Of a stretch of DNA of 64,000 bases, positions 1 to 9,402 are shown one piece after another. The translations under genes were made by a program, and so were the position numbers. A model generated the notes under the pieces. The model worked only from the letters and a program-made list of their open reading frames with translations, did no database searches and was not told where the DNA came from. Source of the stretch: Locusta migratoria. Taxonomy: Eukaryota > Arthropoda > Insecta > Orthoptera > Acrididae. Position 1 is the first letter of the stretch. Each line of letters begins with the position of its first letter. The DNA lies in NCBI GenBank assembly GCA_026315105.1, contig CM048744.1, positions 902,329,094 through 902,393,093 on the forward strand, given 5' to 3'.

Positions 1-83
1 AGTGTTACTGATTTAGCTTTGTGTGTCAAATACTTAATAGTATTTCTTTGCTTCTTTTGGCGTGTTACATTTTGTAACAAAAA

Positions 84-191
84 CTTTATGAAGATACATC
101 GTTTCGGAGGATGACTTTTACTTACATTTTACATCTTTATGAAGATACATGGCATGGTTTCGGACAACGACTTTTACTTACATTTGACATC
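84..191. repeat. imperfect tandem duplication
   Basis: Two adjacent units of about 51 and 57 bp both begin CTTTATGAAGATACAT and run through GACTTTTACTTACATTT. The second unit carries a short insertion after GATACATGG. Nothing else was recognised between position 1 and the first SINE. Confidence 0.7.
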
Positions 192-233
192 TTGGCTAGG
201 ACAACTGAATTTATTGACAGAGCGATCCAACAA

Positions 234-588
234 GGGCCAGCCGCGGTGGCCGAGGGGACTGAGGCGCTTCAGTCTCGGTCTGCACGGCCACTACGGTCGG
301 GGGTTCGAATCCCCCCTCGGGCATGGATATTTGTGCCGTCCTAGTTCGTAAGTAGTTCATAAGTAGTTTGTAAAAAATGTTTAAATGTTTGTATAGTCTA
401 TGGGACTTAACTACGGGGTTATCAGTCCCTAAACTTACAAAACTACGTATGAACTACCTTATACTAAAGACGGCACAAATATCCATGCCCGAGGGGGGAT
501 TCGAACCCCCGACCGTAGTAGTTTGTAAGTTTAGGGACTGATGACCCCCTAGTTAAGTCCCATAAGCTTTACAAACATTTGAACATTT
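234..588 (+). mobile_element. tRNA-derived SINE (outer copy, interrupted)
   Basis: The head carries a type II tRNA-like A box (GTGGCCGAGGGG) and a B box (GGTTCGAATCC), followed by the SINE body starting CATGGATATTTGTGCCGTCC and the 3' tail ending ACATTTGAACATTTG. A 10-bp TSD (gatccaacaa) lies at 224-233 and 589-598. The body is interrupted after 373 by a second, inverted copy of the same family and resumes at about 529. The promoter boxes are those used by RNA polymerase III in this class; it encodes no protein. Confidence 0.9.
374..516 (-). mobile_element. inverted SINE nested in the 234-588 SINE
   Basis: This is the reverse complement of the same SINE, 5'-truncated near the B box (only GACCGTAGT of the upstream head remains). 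It lies in the tail of the outer copy between duplicated sites agtagtttgtaa (362-373 and 517-528). The overlap of its truncated end with the duplicated site leaves the right edge uncertain by about 3 nt. Confidence 0.85.
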
Positions 589-682
589 GATCCAACAACG
601 ATTTTTATTGACTGAGTTCTGGAACCCTAAAAAGCCATGATACGCACATGCCCTTCTTTAACAACCATTGCAAAGCACGGGC

Positions 683-882
683 TGCCGGCCGCGGTGACCA
701 AGGGGACTGAGGCGCTTCAGTCACGGTCTGCACGGCCACTACAGTCGGGGGTTCGAATCCCCCCACGGGCATGGATATTTGTACAGTCCTTAGTATAAGG
801 TAGTTGATAAGTAGTTTGTAAGTTTAGGGACTGATGACCAAGTAGTTAAGTCCCATAAAAAAAAAAAAAAATAAAAAAAAAA
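683..882 (+). mobile_element. tRNA-derived SINE
   Basis: Full-length copy with A-box-like GGTGACCAAGGGG and B box GGTTCGAATCC. It ends in an A-rich tail in place of the usual CATTTGAACATTTG end. The TSD aaagcacgggc is at 672-682 and 883-893. Confidence 0.9.
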
Positions 883-1025
883 AAAGCACGGGCATGTAAG
901 CTGGTATTGTTAATAACGAGTGAACCCGAAAATGCTTCGGAATTGATAATACGTATGCGATTTCGGTATTTACCATAATCTACACTTATTTCTCTTTACC
1001 CCTCTCCTCCTTCCCCCTCCCTTCG

Positions 1026-1026
<1 letters not shown>

Positions 1027-1072
<46 letters not shown>
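1027..1072. repeat. (CT)n microsatellite
   Basis: About 46 bp of nearly perfect CT dinucleotide repeat. The surrounding 899-1526 region shows no other recognisable element; long ORFs here are artefacts of the repeat. Confidence 0.95.
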
Positions 1073-1075
<3 letters not shown>

Positions 1076-1529
1076 AGGCAGACACGAACTGAGCAACATA
1101 GATGGAGTCGAGATAGGCTTCGCCAATCCCCGCACACGAAATGAGCAACCTTCCCTGCAGGTAGGAGAGCGCAGACCTGGGGTTTCCTGCCTAAAATGCG
1201 CGACCGGCAGCTCCCCCTTTGACCGCTGTTGCTTTGACGCCTGTTCTGCCCGTCCGTAGTGGCGAGTTTCAGTATAAAATTTGTAAGAGAGTGATAGTGA
1301 ATATGGAGGACAGTATTCTATGTTTAGCGGAATGGGCCAGATATAAAAATTGCACATTTAAACGCTACAGGAAGATGAAATTGACTGACGTGCCGGGTTG
1401 GACATGCTCTAAGAATAACTCTTATGCCAAAATTTTTCCAATAAAGAATGATTATGTTTTTTTCTAGGTGCGAACGAAAATCATACCCATGATCCATATT
1501 TAATGCAAGACTTAAAAAGAAAATCAGTG

Positions 1530-2308
1530 TGAAACGTGTCCATAGAAAATTATTTTTATAAGAAAATGTCTAATATTGTGCCTCCTGTCTTGTATCGAGT
1601 AACTTGCTTGCAAGAAAATGTATAATATCGCTTCTACTGTATGTATCGATATGTGTAAAGTTTCATCTCTGGCAAAGATCATGTATTGCATAGCATTGTA
1701 GCTCGCACTGAGAGAGAGAGGAGCACTAGTGGTTCAGCTCGCTTAGAGAGCGGTTGGGTTGTGTGTATGGCTCCGATGTAGAGCAGAGGCTGCTTTGCCA
1801 GCAAGTCAGAAGTTGTATTATGTAGGTAATGTAATGCTGTTTATCAATAATAAGTAACTTAACCCTGTTTCATATTTCATTTACGTAGTTAGAAAATTAA
1901 CCTACTTCCTTCATTTGATAATTACTTGATTTAGTGGAGTGTTGATTTGAATAATATTATTGAACATATTTCATTATTGGTGCCATAGTAAGATAATAGT
2001 TGATTTGGATTTCAATAATAACTGATCGACATAAATTCTCACAGTCAAGCATTGAGAAAGTGATTTGCGGTTTTTCCTATATCTTTCTCGCAGTCAAAAT
2101 TTTTGAGTATAGTCAGTGTCTGTTTCAAAAGGTTACATGTCACAGTTGTTTTGTTAAAAATATCCGTTGCGCACATAATCAGCTTAATGCACTGTTTCTT
2201 ATACATCAATATCAGGGCCATAATTAAACCAAATAGCTGTGTTAATGAACAATTTATTGTCTGATTTAACGAAAGGTTCAACATTCCAAAACACGCGTAC
2301 AGCTTTTA
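1530..2308 (+). repeat. 5' LTR
   Basis: 779 bp, starts TG and ends TA. It should hold the promoter and polyadenylation signals, but I could not assign them with confidence. Short ORFs in it are duplicated in the 3' LTR and are not genes. Confidence 0.93.
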
Positions 2309-2310
2309 TC

Positions 2311-2328
2311 TGGCGCCCTTTCTGCCAG
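2311..2328 (+). promoter_or_regulatory. primer-binding site (tRNA-Lys-type start)
   Basis: TGGCGCCC begins 2 nt after the 5' LTR. These eight bases are complementary to a tRNA 3' end ...GGGCGCCA, as in tRNA-Lys-primed retroelements. Beyond the first eight bases I cannot confirm the match without the host tRNA set. Confidence 0.75.
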
Positions 2329-2792
2329 GATAGTTCACAAACAGGATCGTGACGTAGTTAGATACGTAGTCTTATTTCAGTTAGTTTGTCTTTTCCACTA
2401 ACCAACTTACCTTTTGGCTCTTAATTTAATTTTTGTAGCACCATCCTCTGTTGTAGCAACAGTAGCATAGTAATTGTTTCTGTAGTCTGTTACTTACCAT
2501 TCTTGAGATTGTGTAGTATTGTTTATAGTAGATGAATTGAGTATACAAATAATTGCATTACTACTGAACAAGTCTCTCTTTTATATTGTCTGATGTTTGT
2601 TGTGATGAAAGTTCTAGTACCGCGGAACTCGTGTGATAATTAACGGTTTGCGTAATCTCAATTGTGACTGTATGTTGCACTAGCCCGATTCAACCTATTG
2701 TTCTCTCATAATTACCGTGTGTAATTTTCAAAAAATTAGCAGTAGGTGAAAATAAATATTATTGGTCACTTTACTGCAAAATTCTGTTAACA

Positions 2793-4850
2793 ATGTCGAA
2801 GAATAGGAGAGTCCGCGCTGATGCTAAAACTGCTTCCGAAAATGAGACCTTGAATGATACAAGGAGAGAAGAAGAATTTTCACAAGAGCCTTCTCACTGC
2901 ACTGATACAAATACGACACTAAATACCGTGTCCGAAAACGCGGAACAGATTAGTTCGGGAACAGACAGTATGGATAATGACAAAGTGCAGGATTCGACAA
3001 TACAGAATTCCGATTCTTGTAACGTGGTTGCGGAAAATAATGCATCGGTTCCGCCTAGCTCTGCTACAAAAAATACTTGTGCGACGGCTATGGAAAACGT
3101 ATTACCAAATGATTTCATACAAATTTTATTGTCACAGCTCTCTAAATTAAATGAGAATAGTCAATTACAATCTCAGGAATCTCAGAAATTAAATGAAAAA
3201 CTTGAGAATAGTCAATTACAATCTCAGAAATTAAATGAAAAACTTGAGGAACAATTTCAGAAATTAAATGAAAAACTTGAGAATAGTCAATTACAATCTC
3301 AGAAATTAAATGAAAAACTTGAGGAACAATTTCAGAAATTAAATGAAAAACTTGAGAATAGTCAATTACAATCTCAGAAATTAGGTGAAAAACTTGAGGA
3401 ACAATCTCAGAAATTAAATGAAAAACTTGAGAAAATTGAACAAACGTGCGATTCGAGGTTTGTAAGTATTCAAAGTAGTTTTAATAAGATAAACGAGGAC
3501 AACAATCGGTTCAGGGAACAACTGCTCAATACTTTCAAACGTGAATCTCAGCAAATAAGACAAGATATTCGCGACGAGATTAACCCGGTAGTGGAAAGCC
3601 TAGCGTCACGAGTGGAAAATATGGAAAGCCTTGCGTCACGAGTCGAAAATATGGAAACTACTGAACTCGCTCAATTGAAGCAACAGAGTAATCTAGTTGT
3701 TGAAAAGTTGCAGAACTTCCAGTCAGTCACGACGGAACAGATCAATAAAATTAATAAACAGTTTGAGGATATTACTGTTAAGATTACCCAAATTAGTGAT
3801 AACACTGACAAAAGTTCGGATGTAACGCATCCTACCCCGTTTAATGAAACTAATGAATATCTCGCCCTTGACCGTTTCAAACAAGATCAAATGACCATTA
3901 ATCAGCAATACAAGGCTGAGGTCAGAAAATTAGATGATCGCGTGGCGCGAATAGAGAGGAAATTTGACCACACTTGTGGAAATCCATACGAAGATGTGGA
4001 AGAAAATTTGAACGAAAATGACAATGATGATTCGAGCCAAGTAGGTCGCTTGGTACGTGAACGAAGTGTACCTCATAGTAACAACAATGAAGACGCAGTG
4101 CGTAATTTACGCTCACTTACGCCGCACGGGCGAAAGGAAGCGTTTGACTACAAGCATTTCCTGACTGTACGTAAATTCAAGACATTTAAAAACTCTCCGA
4201 ATGACTTGCACCCTAAAGAGTGGTTGCAGCAATTCGATTATTGTCTTCCCCCGAATTGGCCACTTGAGCACAGATTAGAATTTATATGTGGTTATCTGGA
4301 AGGCGAGCCAGCCACCAGAATGAGAGCTATCGCACAAGAGTGCTATAGCGAGAATCATTTCCGACGCTCATTTCTATCCGCATACTGGTCGGAAGCGGCA
4401 CAAGACCGCGTTAAAAACAGTATTGCGACATTCAAAACTTTTGAGCGATCAAATTTCTCGAGCCCTGTGGAATATTTCCAAAACTTAGTATACAAAAATC
4501 AATTTTTATCGGCACCTTACTGCCCTGCGGAATTAATCAGAATTTGTTTGAACAAATTGCCTCTACACTTGCGTCAAATTGCCATTGCGGCACGATGCAA
4601 GAATGATATTGAAGCCTTTAGAAATCTCTTACAAGACTTAGAAGAAGAAGACGAGGAAAATTCCTCGCGCAGTCGATATTTTGAAACAAACAGATATGAT
4701 CGCCGGTCGCAACAAAGCCCGCCGCGTACTAAACGTCATCCAGAGCATAAGAATCAAACAAAAAGTAATTATTTCACTAATGAAACTTTAAAGACGCACA
4801 AGTCGAAAGGCATACACCACATTTCCAATATTAAAATTTTCAAGGCATAA
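2793..4850 (+). CDS. gag: Gag-like structural protein of LTR element
   Basis: Uninterrupted 685-codon ORF starting at ATG in an AACAATGTC context about 480 bp after the primer-binding site. Residues 1-105 are polar and Ser/Thr/Asn-rich. About 105-300 is a long Gln/Glu/Leu/Lys coiled-coil region, including three exact-length 25-residue repeats (138-212) of the type ENSQLQSQKLNEKL. About 270-290 has a doubled SLASRVENME. Residues 453-620 resemble a retrotransposon Gag capsid domain (KEWLQQFDYCLPPNWPLEHR, then an EGEPA turn and an acidic LLQDLEEEDEE end). The C-terminus is basic, but no CCHC zinc knuckle is visible. Such proteins assemble cytoplasmic particles that package element RNA. The open frame and near-identical LTRs suggest the protein is or recently was functional. 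The family assignment is by pattern, not by search. Confidence 0.85.
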   Translation: MSKNRRVRADAKTASENETLNDTRREEEFSQEPSHCTDTNTTLNTVSENAEQISSGTDSMDNDKVQDSTIQNSDSCNVVAENNASVPPSSATKNTCATAMENVLPNDFIQILLSQLSKLNENSQLQSQESQKLNEKLENSQLQSQKLNEKLEEQFQKLNEKLENSQLQSQKLNEKLEEQFQKLNEKLENSQLQSQKLGEKLEEQSQKLNEKLEKIEQTCDSRFVSIQSSFNKINEDNNRFREQLLNTFKRESQQIRQDIRDEINPVVESLASRVENMESLASRVENMETTELAQLKQQSNLVVEKLQNFQSVTTEQINKINKQFEDITVKITQISDNTDKSSDVTHPTPFNETNEYLALDRFKQDQMTINQQYKAEVRKLDDRVARIERKFDHTCGNPYEDVEENLNENDNDDSSQVGRLVRERSVPHSNNNEDAVRNLRSLTPHGRKEAFDYKHFLTVRKFKTFKNSPNDLHPKEWLQQFDYCLPPNWPLEHRLEFICGYLEGEPATRMRAIAQECYSENHFRRSFLSAYWSEAAQDRVKNSIATFKTFERSNFSSPVEYFQNLVYKNQFLSAPYCPAELIRICLNKLPLHLRQIAIAARCKNDIEAFRNLLQDLEEEDEENSSRSRYFETNRYDRRSQQSPPRTKRHPEHKNQTKSNYFTNETLKTHKSKGIHHISNIKIFKA
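3204..3428 (+). repeat. three 75-bp in-frame tandem repeats in gag
   Basis: Units at 3204-3278, 3279-3353 and 3354-3428 each encode 25 residues, preceded by a shorter related unit at 3153-3203. All are multiples of three, so copy-number change keeps the frame. The third unit has a few substitutions (for example LGEK for LNEK). Confidence 0.95.
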
Positions 4851-5387
4851 ATTTGGGGTAGAGAGTCCATTAATCTGTTTTGGACACACCAAGTGGCGAT
4901 TGGTGCCCCGTTCTCGAGCTGAGTGTCACTATTCTTCCGCTTTTCCTTAGTGCGCTCTATCTACCTCTTTTTCTCACTGTTACTTTTCTCTAACTCTGAA
5001 TACTTATGATCTGTGCTACGCTGGGATATTGTCATACGAAACTTTGATTATCTTGCAATTTGCATATAACGAACTCTGTGGCTGTGCAAGACAAATAAAA
5101 TTAATGGAAATTTTTGATTGTGTAATCTAATCAAGTTCCTATGTTTCAGAAAATATCAGATTTCTCTTCTGTGTTACTAATTGCATAACTTACGAAGTTC
5201 TGAGCGAGTGAAGAAGATTTTAAGTTGACATGAGCATTTGGTAAGCCAAGAACATTATGGAGGATGATGAGTAAGGCAATACACAATATGTCATGGTGGT
5301 CTTTAAAATGCATTATTGTTTATGGATAAATGATGGTAAGGAAGGTATTGGTAACAGTCAAAGATGTTTGATAAATGTAATTATGTG

Positions 5388-5507
5388 GACGAGATTATAC
5401 AATGATTATGAAGCAATTATGAGGAGAATCGCTATGTTGCTAATGATGACGAGATTATACAATGATTATGAAGAAATTATGAGGAGAATCGCTATGTTGC
5501 TAATGAT
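5388..5507 (+). repeat. 60-bp tandem duplication inside the LTR element
   Basis: Two adjacent 60-bp units (5388-5447 and 5448-5507) differ at one base (GAAGCAATT versus GAAGAAATT). This creates the internally repeated small ORF at 5293-5595, which is probably not a gene. Confidence 0.95.
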
Positions 5508-6653
5508 GCTATGTTCTGTTCTTTTCTTATGTGCTTACTCGCACTGCCCTTTTGTGTTTTCTCTTTGTGCTTATGTGCACCATTTTGTATGTTGATGCAT
5601 TGTGCCTTCAATGGCATGTGTGATTGGTGAGATTCATATCATTCTGATGATCTGTAATTATTTGTAATTATGTGTAATGAATATTTCTAATTATGCTTGC
5701 AGCTATGCGTATTGCTCTTGTAATCAAAGCTTACCGCTATGCTCACTAATTATATACATAAGCCCTACCACTATGCTAATTAATTTTATAATGAAGCTCA
5801 ATGACAATGTATGGTTATGCTTATACGTTGCACACAGCCATCTATCTTGCAAACTTGCAGCTATGCCATAAATTGCGCCTAGTTAAGTCTAGAAAGATAA
5901 TGCACAGAAATATTTTGCTTTTGCTTACTACTATCTTCCAAATTTTATTGATGATCTTGCTGATGAAAATCTGCAGCTATGCCTAACGAATATTACGTCT
6001 GTGTTTATGTTATTGGATGATTTACTGTGATGTACATCTAGTACTGTGCCAAAATTTGCACTAATTGTTTTGTCTGACCCTACTGTTGACTCAGACAGAC
6101 ACAGACATGACCTGATGACTTGAACCTCTTTTGATATTCTCACGAAACTACCCTGATGTGTTATACCTTAAGGCAATGAAATATGTAGCTCAGTTGAGAC
6201 AAAAGCCTGGCCATGGCAACTTATGTAATTTAAGTGTTATAATTTGTGGTAATGTAATCACCACCATAGTGATATATATTAATTTAAAGACATATGAACT
6301 AATGGTAATTGGAATGTTAATTTAAGTTATATCATGCCAAATTGATGACAAGCACCCTCAATGTATTTCATACGATTATGTGTTTGTAAAGCAATATGTA
6401 CATAGTATGTAAAGCCTTGTGCTTATATGAAATGACACTAATGTTGTAGATACTCTAAAATAAGAATTAAATTACTCATTAGTATTCAAATGTATCCGTC
6501 TTCAAGACACTACTTGTAATGTAAAAATATGGTTTAATACCATGACCCCATTTGTACCACTTGAATTTGTGGGAAAATATTTCTGTAGATATGTTCTAAT
6601 CAATGACTTTTCTTTCAGTCTAAACTGAAATATCATGACTATGTTACTAATTT

Positions 6654-7007
6654 GTGTGTAAAATGCTTTATTTCATGTACTTTGGACACGCATGGGAAGT
6701 GGCGATTTCGCACACGAGATTCCAGAATGCACACAGAACAATGGACGAGTTACTATACACCACTGATTTTGGGCCTTTTAATGAAGATGTTTGTTGGATG
6801 ATGTTTGGCCACACAGTACTGTCCATTGCAGCCTTGGCCACCCACTACCAGTTTGCTCTAATTTTGGCTATGCTGATGCAGTCTGCTAATAGCTCTGTTG
6901 GTTGGAGCATACTTGGTTGTCGAATTGCATGGAGGAATACATCAGAACCTTTTCCCCATGACTTCCACTTTAATGCAACCAGTCAGCCCGCCTACAGTGT
7001 GGTGTAA
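6654..7007 (+). CDS. hypothetical 117-residue ORF in the LTR element
   Basis: The longest ORF in the pol-less interior. It begins at a GTG reading (MCKMLYFMYF); the first true ATG is a few codons in. It has a hydrophobic central stretch (about residues 52-75, VLSIAALATHYQFALILAML) that could span a membrane. I recognise no family. Position just before the 3' LTR would suit an accessory or envelope-like relic, but length and composition also fit chance. No function is assigned. Confidence 0.25.
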   Translation: MCKMLYFMYFGHAWEVAISHTRFQNAHRTMDELLYTTDFGPFNEDVCWMMFGHTVLSIAALATHYQFALILAMLMQSANSSVGWSILGCRIAWRNTSEPFPHDFHFNATSQPAYSVV

Positions 7008-8014
7008 TCTTACAGTGTTTTGTGTTCGTGTGCAGACCTAAAATGAATGTTAGGAGCTAATGTGCTATTCGTGTGCATATACTATTCAGTGCGTCCCATT
7101 GCAAACGTTGTCCACAGGTTCATTACCAGTGTTTAGGTATATTTCATGGTTCTTTCACAGTCAGTGACCAAAATAAAATTGTGCTCTTGATAGATACATA
7201 TACTTAGTCTGAAATGTCATTGTGCCTATTCGATTGACAAACGTTATATTGAAATCCTATTGTGCTGAAGCAGTAACATTATTTTGTACATGATCAGAAG
7301 CTTATGTAGTCAAAAATTTTACATGTATGTTCTAGCATCCATGAAAGTATAGCATTTTAAATGCATCACAGAATACAAAACTGACACTTTATCTTATACT
7401 AAGTGCACTAAAAATTTACATAGACTACATTGTGCACAAGACACAAATGTTCATTTTATGTTCCCAAAAATACTGATCTCTTGTACAAAATGTAAACCCA
7501 TGGAACTTACACTACTGTGTGTATTACTTGTAATTACCACATTTTCTTTAAAGAATGATGACATTAGTTAAACTATCTTTTGTAAAACTTTGTATATGTT
7601 CATGTTTATTATTGTATATTTTTTTCCATTTGTGTATTACTTCTAGCTATCTCATTTTCTCCACTATATCATTTGTCAAACTATGTTTTCTGAAATTCTA
7701 TATATATACTTATGTTTACCATTATGTATAATTGTCATATATTCCACTTATTGCTGATGTTCTGTAAATTTTGACATTTGCTTATGCCTGTCACACCCTG
7801 TACCTCTCCATGCATGACTTTTGATGGTACTGTTCTGTAAAATGGCATGTATTTATGACTGTCACATTTTTTTTTTTAAATTTTCTATGTACTCCATCTG
7901 TTGTTTTGATCTTGTTATATTTTGGATGTCATTAATGGATTTTTGGACTTGAAATTCAGTAATTTTGCTGGCTAGGCAATGCCATTGGCATCACCCACCC
8001 TACAAAATTTTAAT

Positions 8015-8031
8015 AGGTAGGAGGGGGGTGA
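8015..8031 (+). promoter_or_regulatory. polypurine tract
   Basis: AGGTAGGAGGGGGGTGA abuts the 3' LTR start. It is the expected site of plus-strand DNA priming in LTR elements. Confidence 0.85.
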
Positions 8032-8810
8032 TGAAACGTGTCCATAGAAAATTATTTTTATAAGAAAATGTCTAATATTGTGCCTCCTGTCTTGTATCGA
8101 GTAACTTGCTTGCAAGAAAATGTATAATATCGCTTCTACTGTATGTATCGATATGTGTAAAGTTTCATCTCTGGCAAAGATCATGTATTGCATAGCATTG
8201 TAGCTCGCACTGAGAGAGAGAGGAGCACTAGTGGTTCAGCTCGCTTAGAGAGCGGTTGGGTTGTGTGTATGGCTCCGATGTAGAGCAGAGGCTGCTTTGC
8301 CAGCAAGTCAGAAGTTGTATTATGTAGGTAATGTAATGCTGTTTATCAATAATAAGTAACTTAACCCTGTTTCATATTTCATTTACGTAGTTAGAAAATT
8401 AACCTACTTCCTTCATTTGATAATTACTTGATTTAGTGGAGTGTTGATTTGAATAATATTATTGAACATATTTCATTATTGGTGCCATAGTAAGATAATA
8501 GTTGATTTGGATTTCAATAATAACTGATCGACATAAATTCTCACAGTCAAGCATTGAGAAAGTGATTTGCGGTTTTTCCTATATCTTTCTCGCAGTCAAA
8601 ATTTTTGAGTATAATCAGTGTCTGTTTCAAAAGGTTACATGTCACAGTTGTTTTGTTAAAAATATCCGTTGCGCACATAATCAGCTTAATGCACTGTTTC
8701 TTATACATCAATATCAGGGCCATAATTAAACCAAATAGCTGTGTTAATGAACAATTTATTGTCTGATTTAACGAAAGGTTCAACATTCCAAAACACGCGT
8801 ACAGCTTTTA
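8032..8810 (+). repeat. 3' LTR
   Basis: 779 bp, same length as the 5' LTR and identical by eye except for one base. Followed by the TSD copy agtg. Confidence 0.93.
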
Positions 8811-8919
8811 AGTGTCTAATGCAATAAATTCGGAAGCTACCTACGATATTGATGGCCAAATCAACAGAGGTGGTACATTTGGTAGTCACTTCCACTAACA
8901 TGGATATAATGAAAGATGA

Positions 8920-8987
8920 AATGAGCGTATGGCTTTCTTGGCCGCAAGAACCCTTGCGGGTTTGTTCGGCCGCCTTGGTGTAAGTCT

Positions 8988-9028
<41 letters not shown>

Positions 9029-9390
9029 ACGCCGCGTGGGCAACTTACGTGCCAATGATGTTGAGATGATGATGATTAGCAGAATACACAACACCCAGTC
9101 CCCTGCTGGGAATAGAACCCGGGCCTCCTGCGTGGAAGTAAAAAAAATGTTTCAAATATTTGTATAGCTTATGGGACTTAAGTACGAGGTCATCCGTCCC
9201 TAAAGTTACAAACTACTTATGAACTAACTACTACTAAGAACGGCACAAATATCCATGCCCGAGGGGGGGATTCGAACCCCCGACCGTAGTGGCCGTGCAG
9301 ACCGTGACTGGAGCGCCACAGTCCCCACGGCCACCGCGGCCGGCTGCGTGGTAGTCAGCGACGCTACCGCCGAGCTACAAAGGCGGACAC
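8920..9390 (-). mobile_element. tRNA-derived SINE of a second family, interrupted
   Basis: Read on the minus strand, it has an A-box-like TAGCTCGGCGGTAGCGTC and a B box GGGTTCTATTCCC, then a body rich in CATCATCATCTCAACATC. A poly(A) tract follows (poly-T at 8989-9027), with a further ~70 bp containing GGCGGCCGAACAAACC. Possible TSD aat[g/a]aaagatga at 8908-8919 and 9391-9402. A different SINE (9141-9343) is inserted near its tRNA-like head. Whether the part left of the poly-T belongs to the same element is uncertain. Confidence 0.65.
9141..9343 (-). mobile_element. tRNA-derived SINE (main family), nested
   Basis: Full-length inverted copy of the GGCCGCGGTGGCC-headed SINE. Its TSD ctgcgtgg[a/t]agt (9128-9139 and 9344-9355) lies inside the tRNA-like head of the second SINE family. 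Confidence 0.9.
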
Positions 9391-9402
9391 AATAAAAGAT
9401 GA

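Larger units (their letters stand above)
4851..8014 (+). other. pol-less 3' interior of the LTR element
   Basis: About 3.2 kb between gag and the polypurine tract, AT-rich, with short ORFs only. I saw no reverse transcriptase (Y/FxDD), RNase H, integrase (HHCC, DDE) or protease (DTG/DSG) pattern in any frame. A GTGGCGAT block at 4892-4899 recurs near 6699-6706 within a similar GGACAC...AAGTGGCGAT context. The stretch 5690-5990 is loosely repetitive in GCTATGC words. Confidence 0.75.
1530..8810 (+). mobile_element. LTR retrotransposon, young, Gag-only
   Basis: The 7,281-bp element is bounded by two 779-bp LTRs that start TGAAACG and end CTTTTA. They are flanked by the 4-bp TSD agtg (1526-1529 and 8811-8814). 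It has a TGGCGCCC primer-binding site directly downstream of the 5' LTR and a purine-rich GGAGGGGGGTGA tract directly upstream of the 3' LTR. By eye the LTRs differ at only one position (G near 2112, A near 8614), so insertion was recent. The interior encodes one long Gag-like ORF, and no protease, reverse transcriptase, RNase H or integrase motif was found in the 3.2 kb downstream. It therefore looks non-autonomous, needing pol from a related element. A Ty3/Gypsy-type relationship is the best guess from TSD length and Gag style. Confidence 0.93.

Noticed and set aside
237..331. tRNA-Leu/Ser gene suggested by GTGGCCGAGG and GGTTCGAATCC
   Set aside because: The same sequence is repeated over ten times with a SINE body and TSDs, and no acceptor stem or anticodon arm pairs properly.
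111..351. Two overlapping ORFs of 70-77 codons
   Set aside because: Both read through the SINE head (the PRWPRGLRR and LRSGVRIPPRAWIF translations recur wherever that SINE occurs).
986..1357. 123-codon minus-strand ORF
   Set aside because: Half of it is (RE)n translation of a CT microsatellite; no domain.
2000..2284. ORFs of 75 and 79 codons on both strands, repeated at 8502-8786
   Set aside because: They lie within the LTRs and are repeated only because the LTRs are.
2894..4116. Minus-strand ORFs opposite gag
   Set aside because: Shadows of the gag frame; no domain and no start context of their own.
5293..5595. 100-codon ORF
   Set aside because: Its length comes from a 60-bp tandem duplication; low-complexity, no recognised domain.
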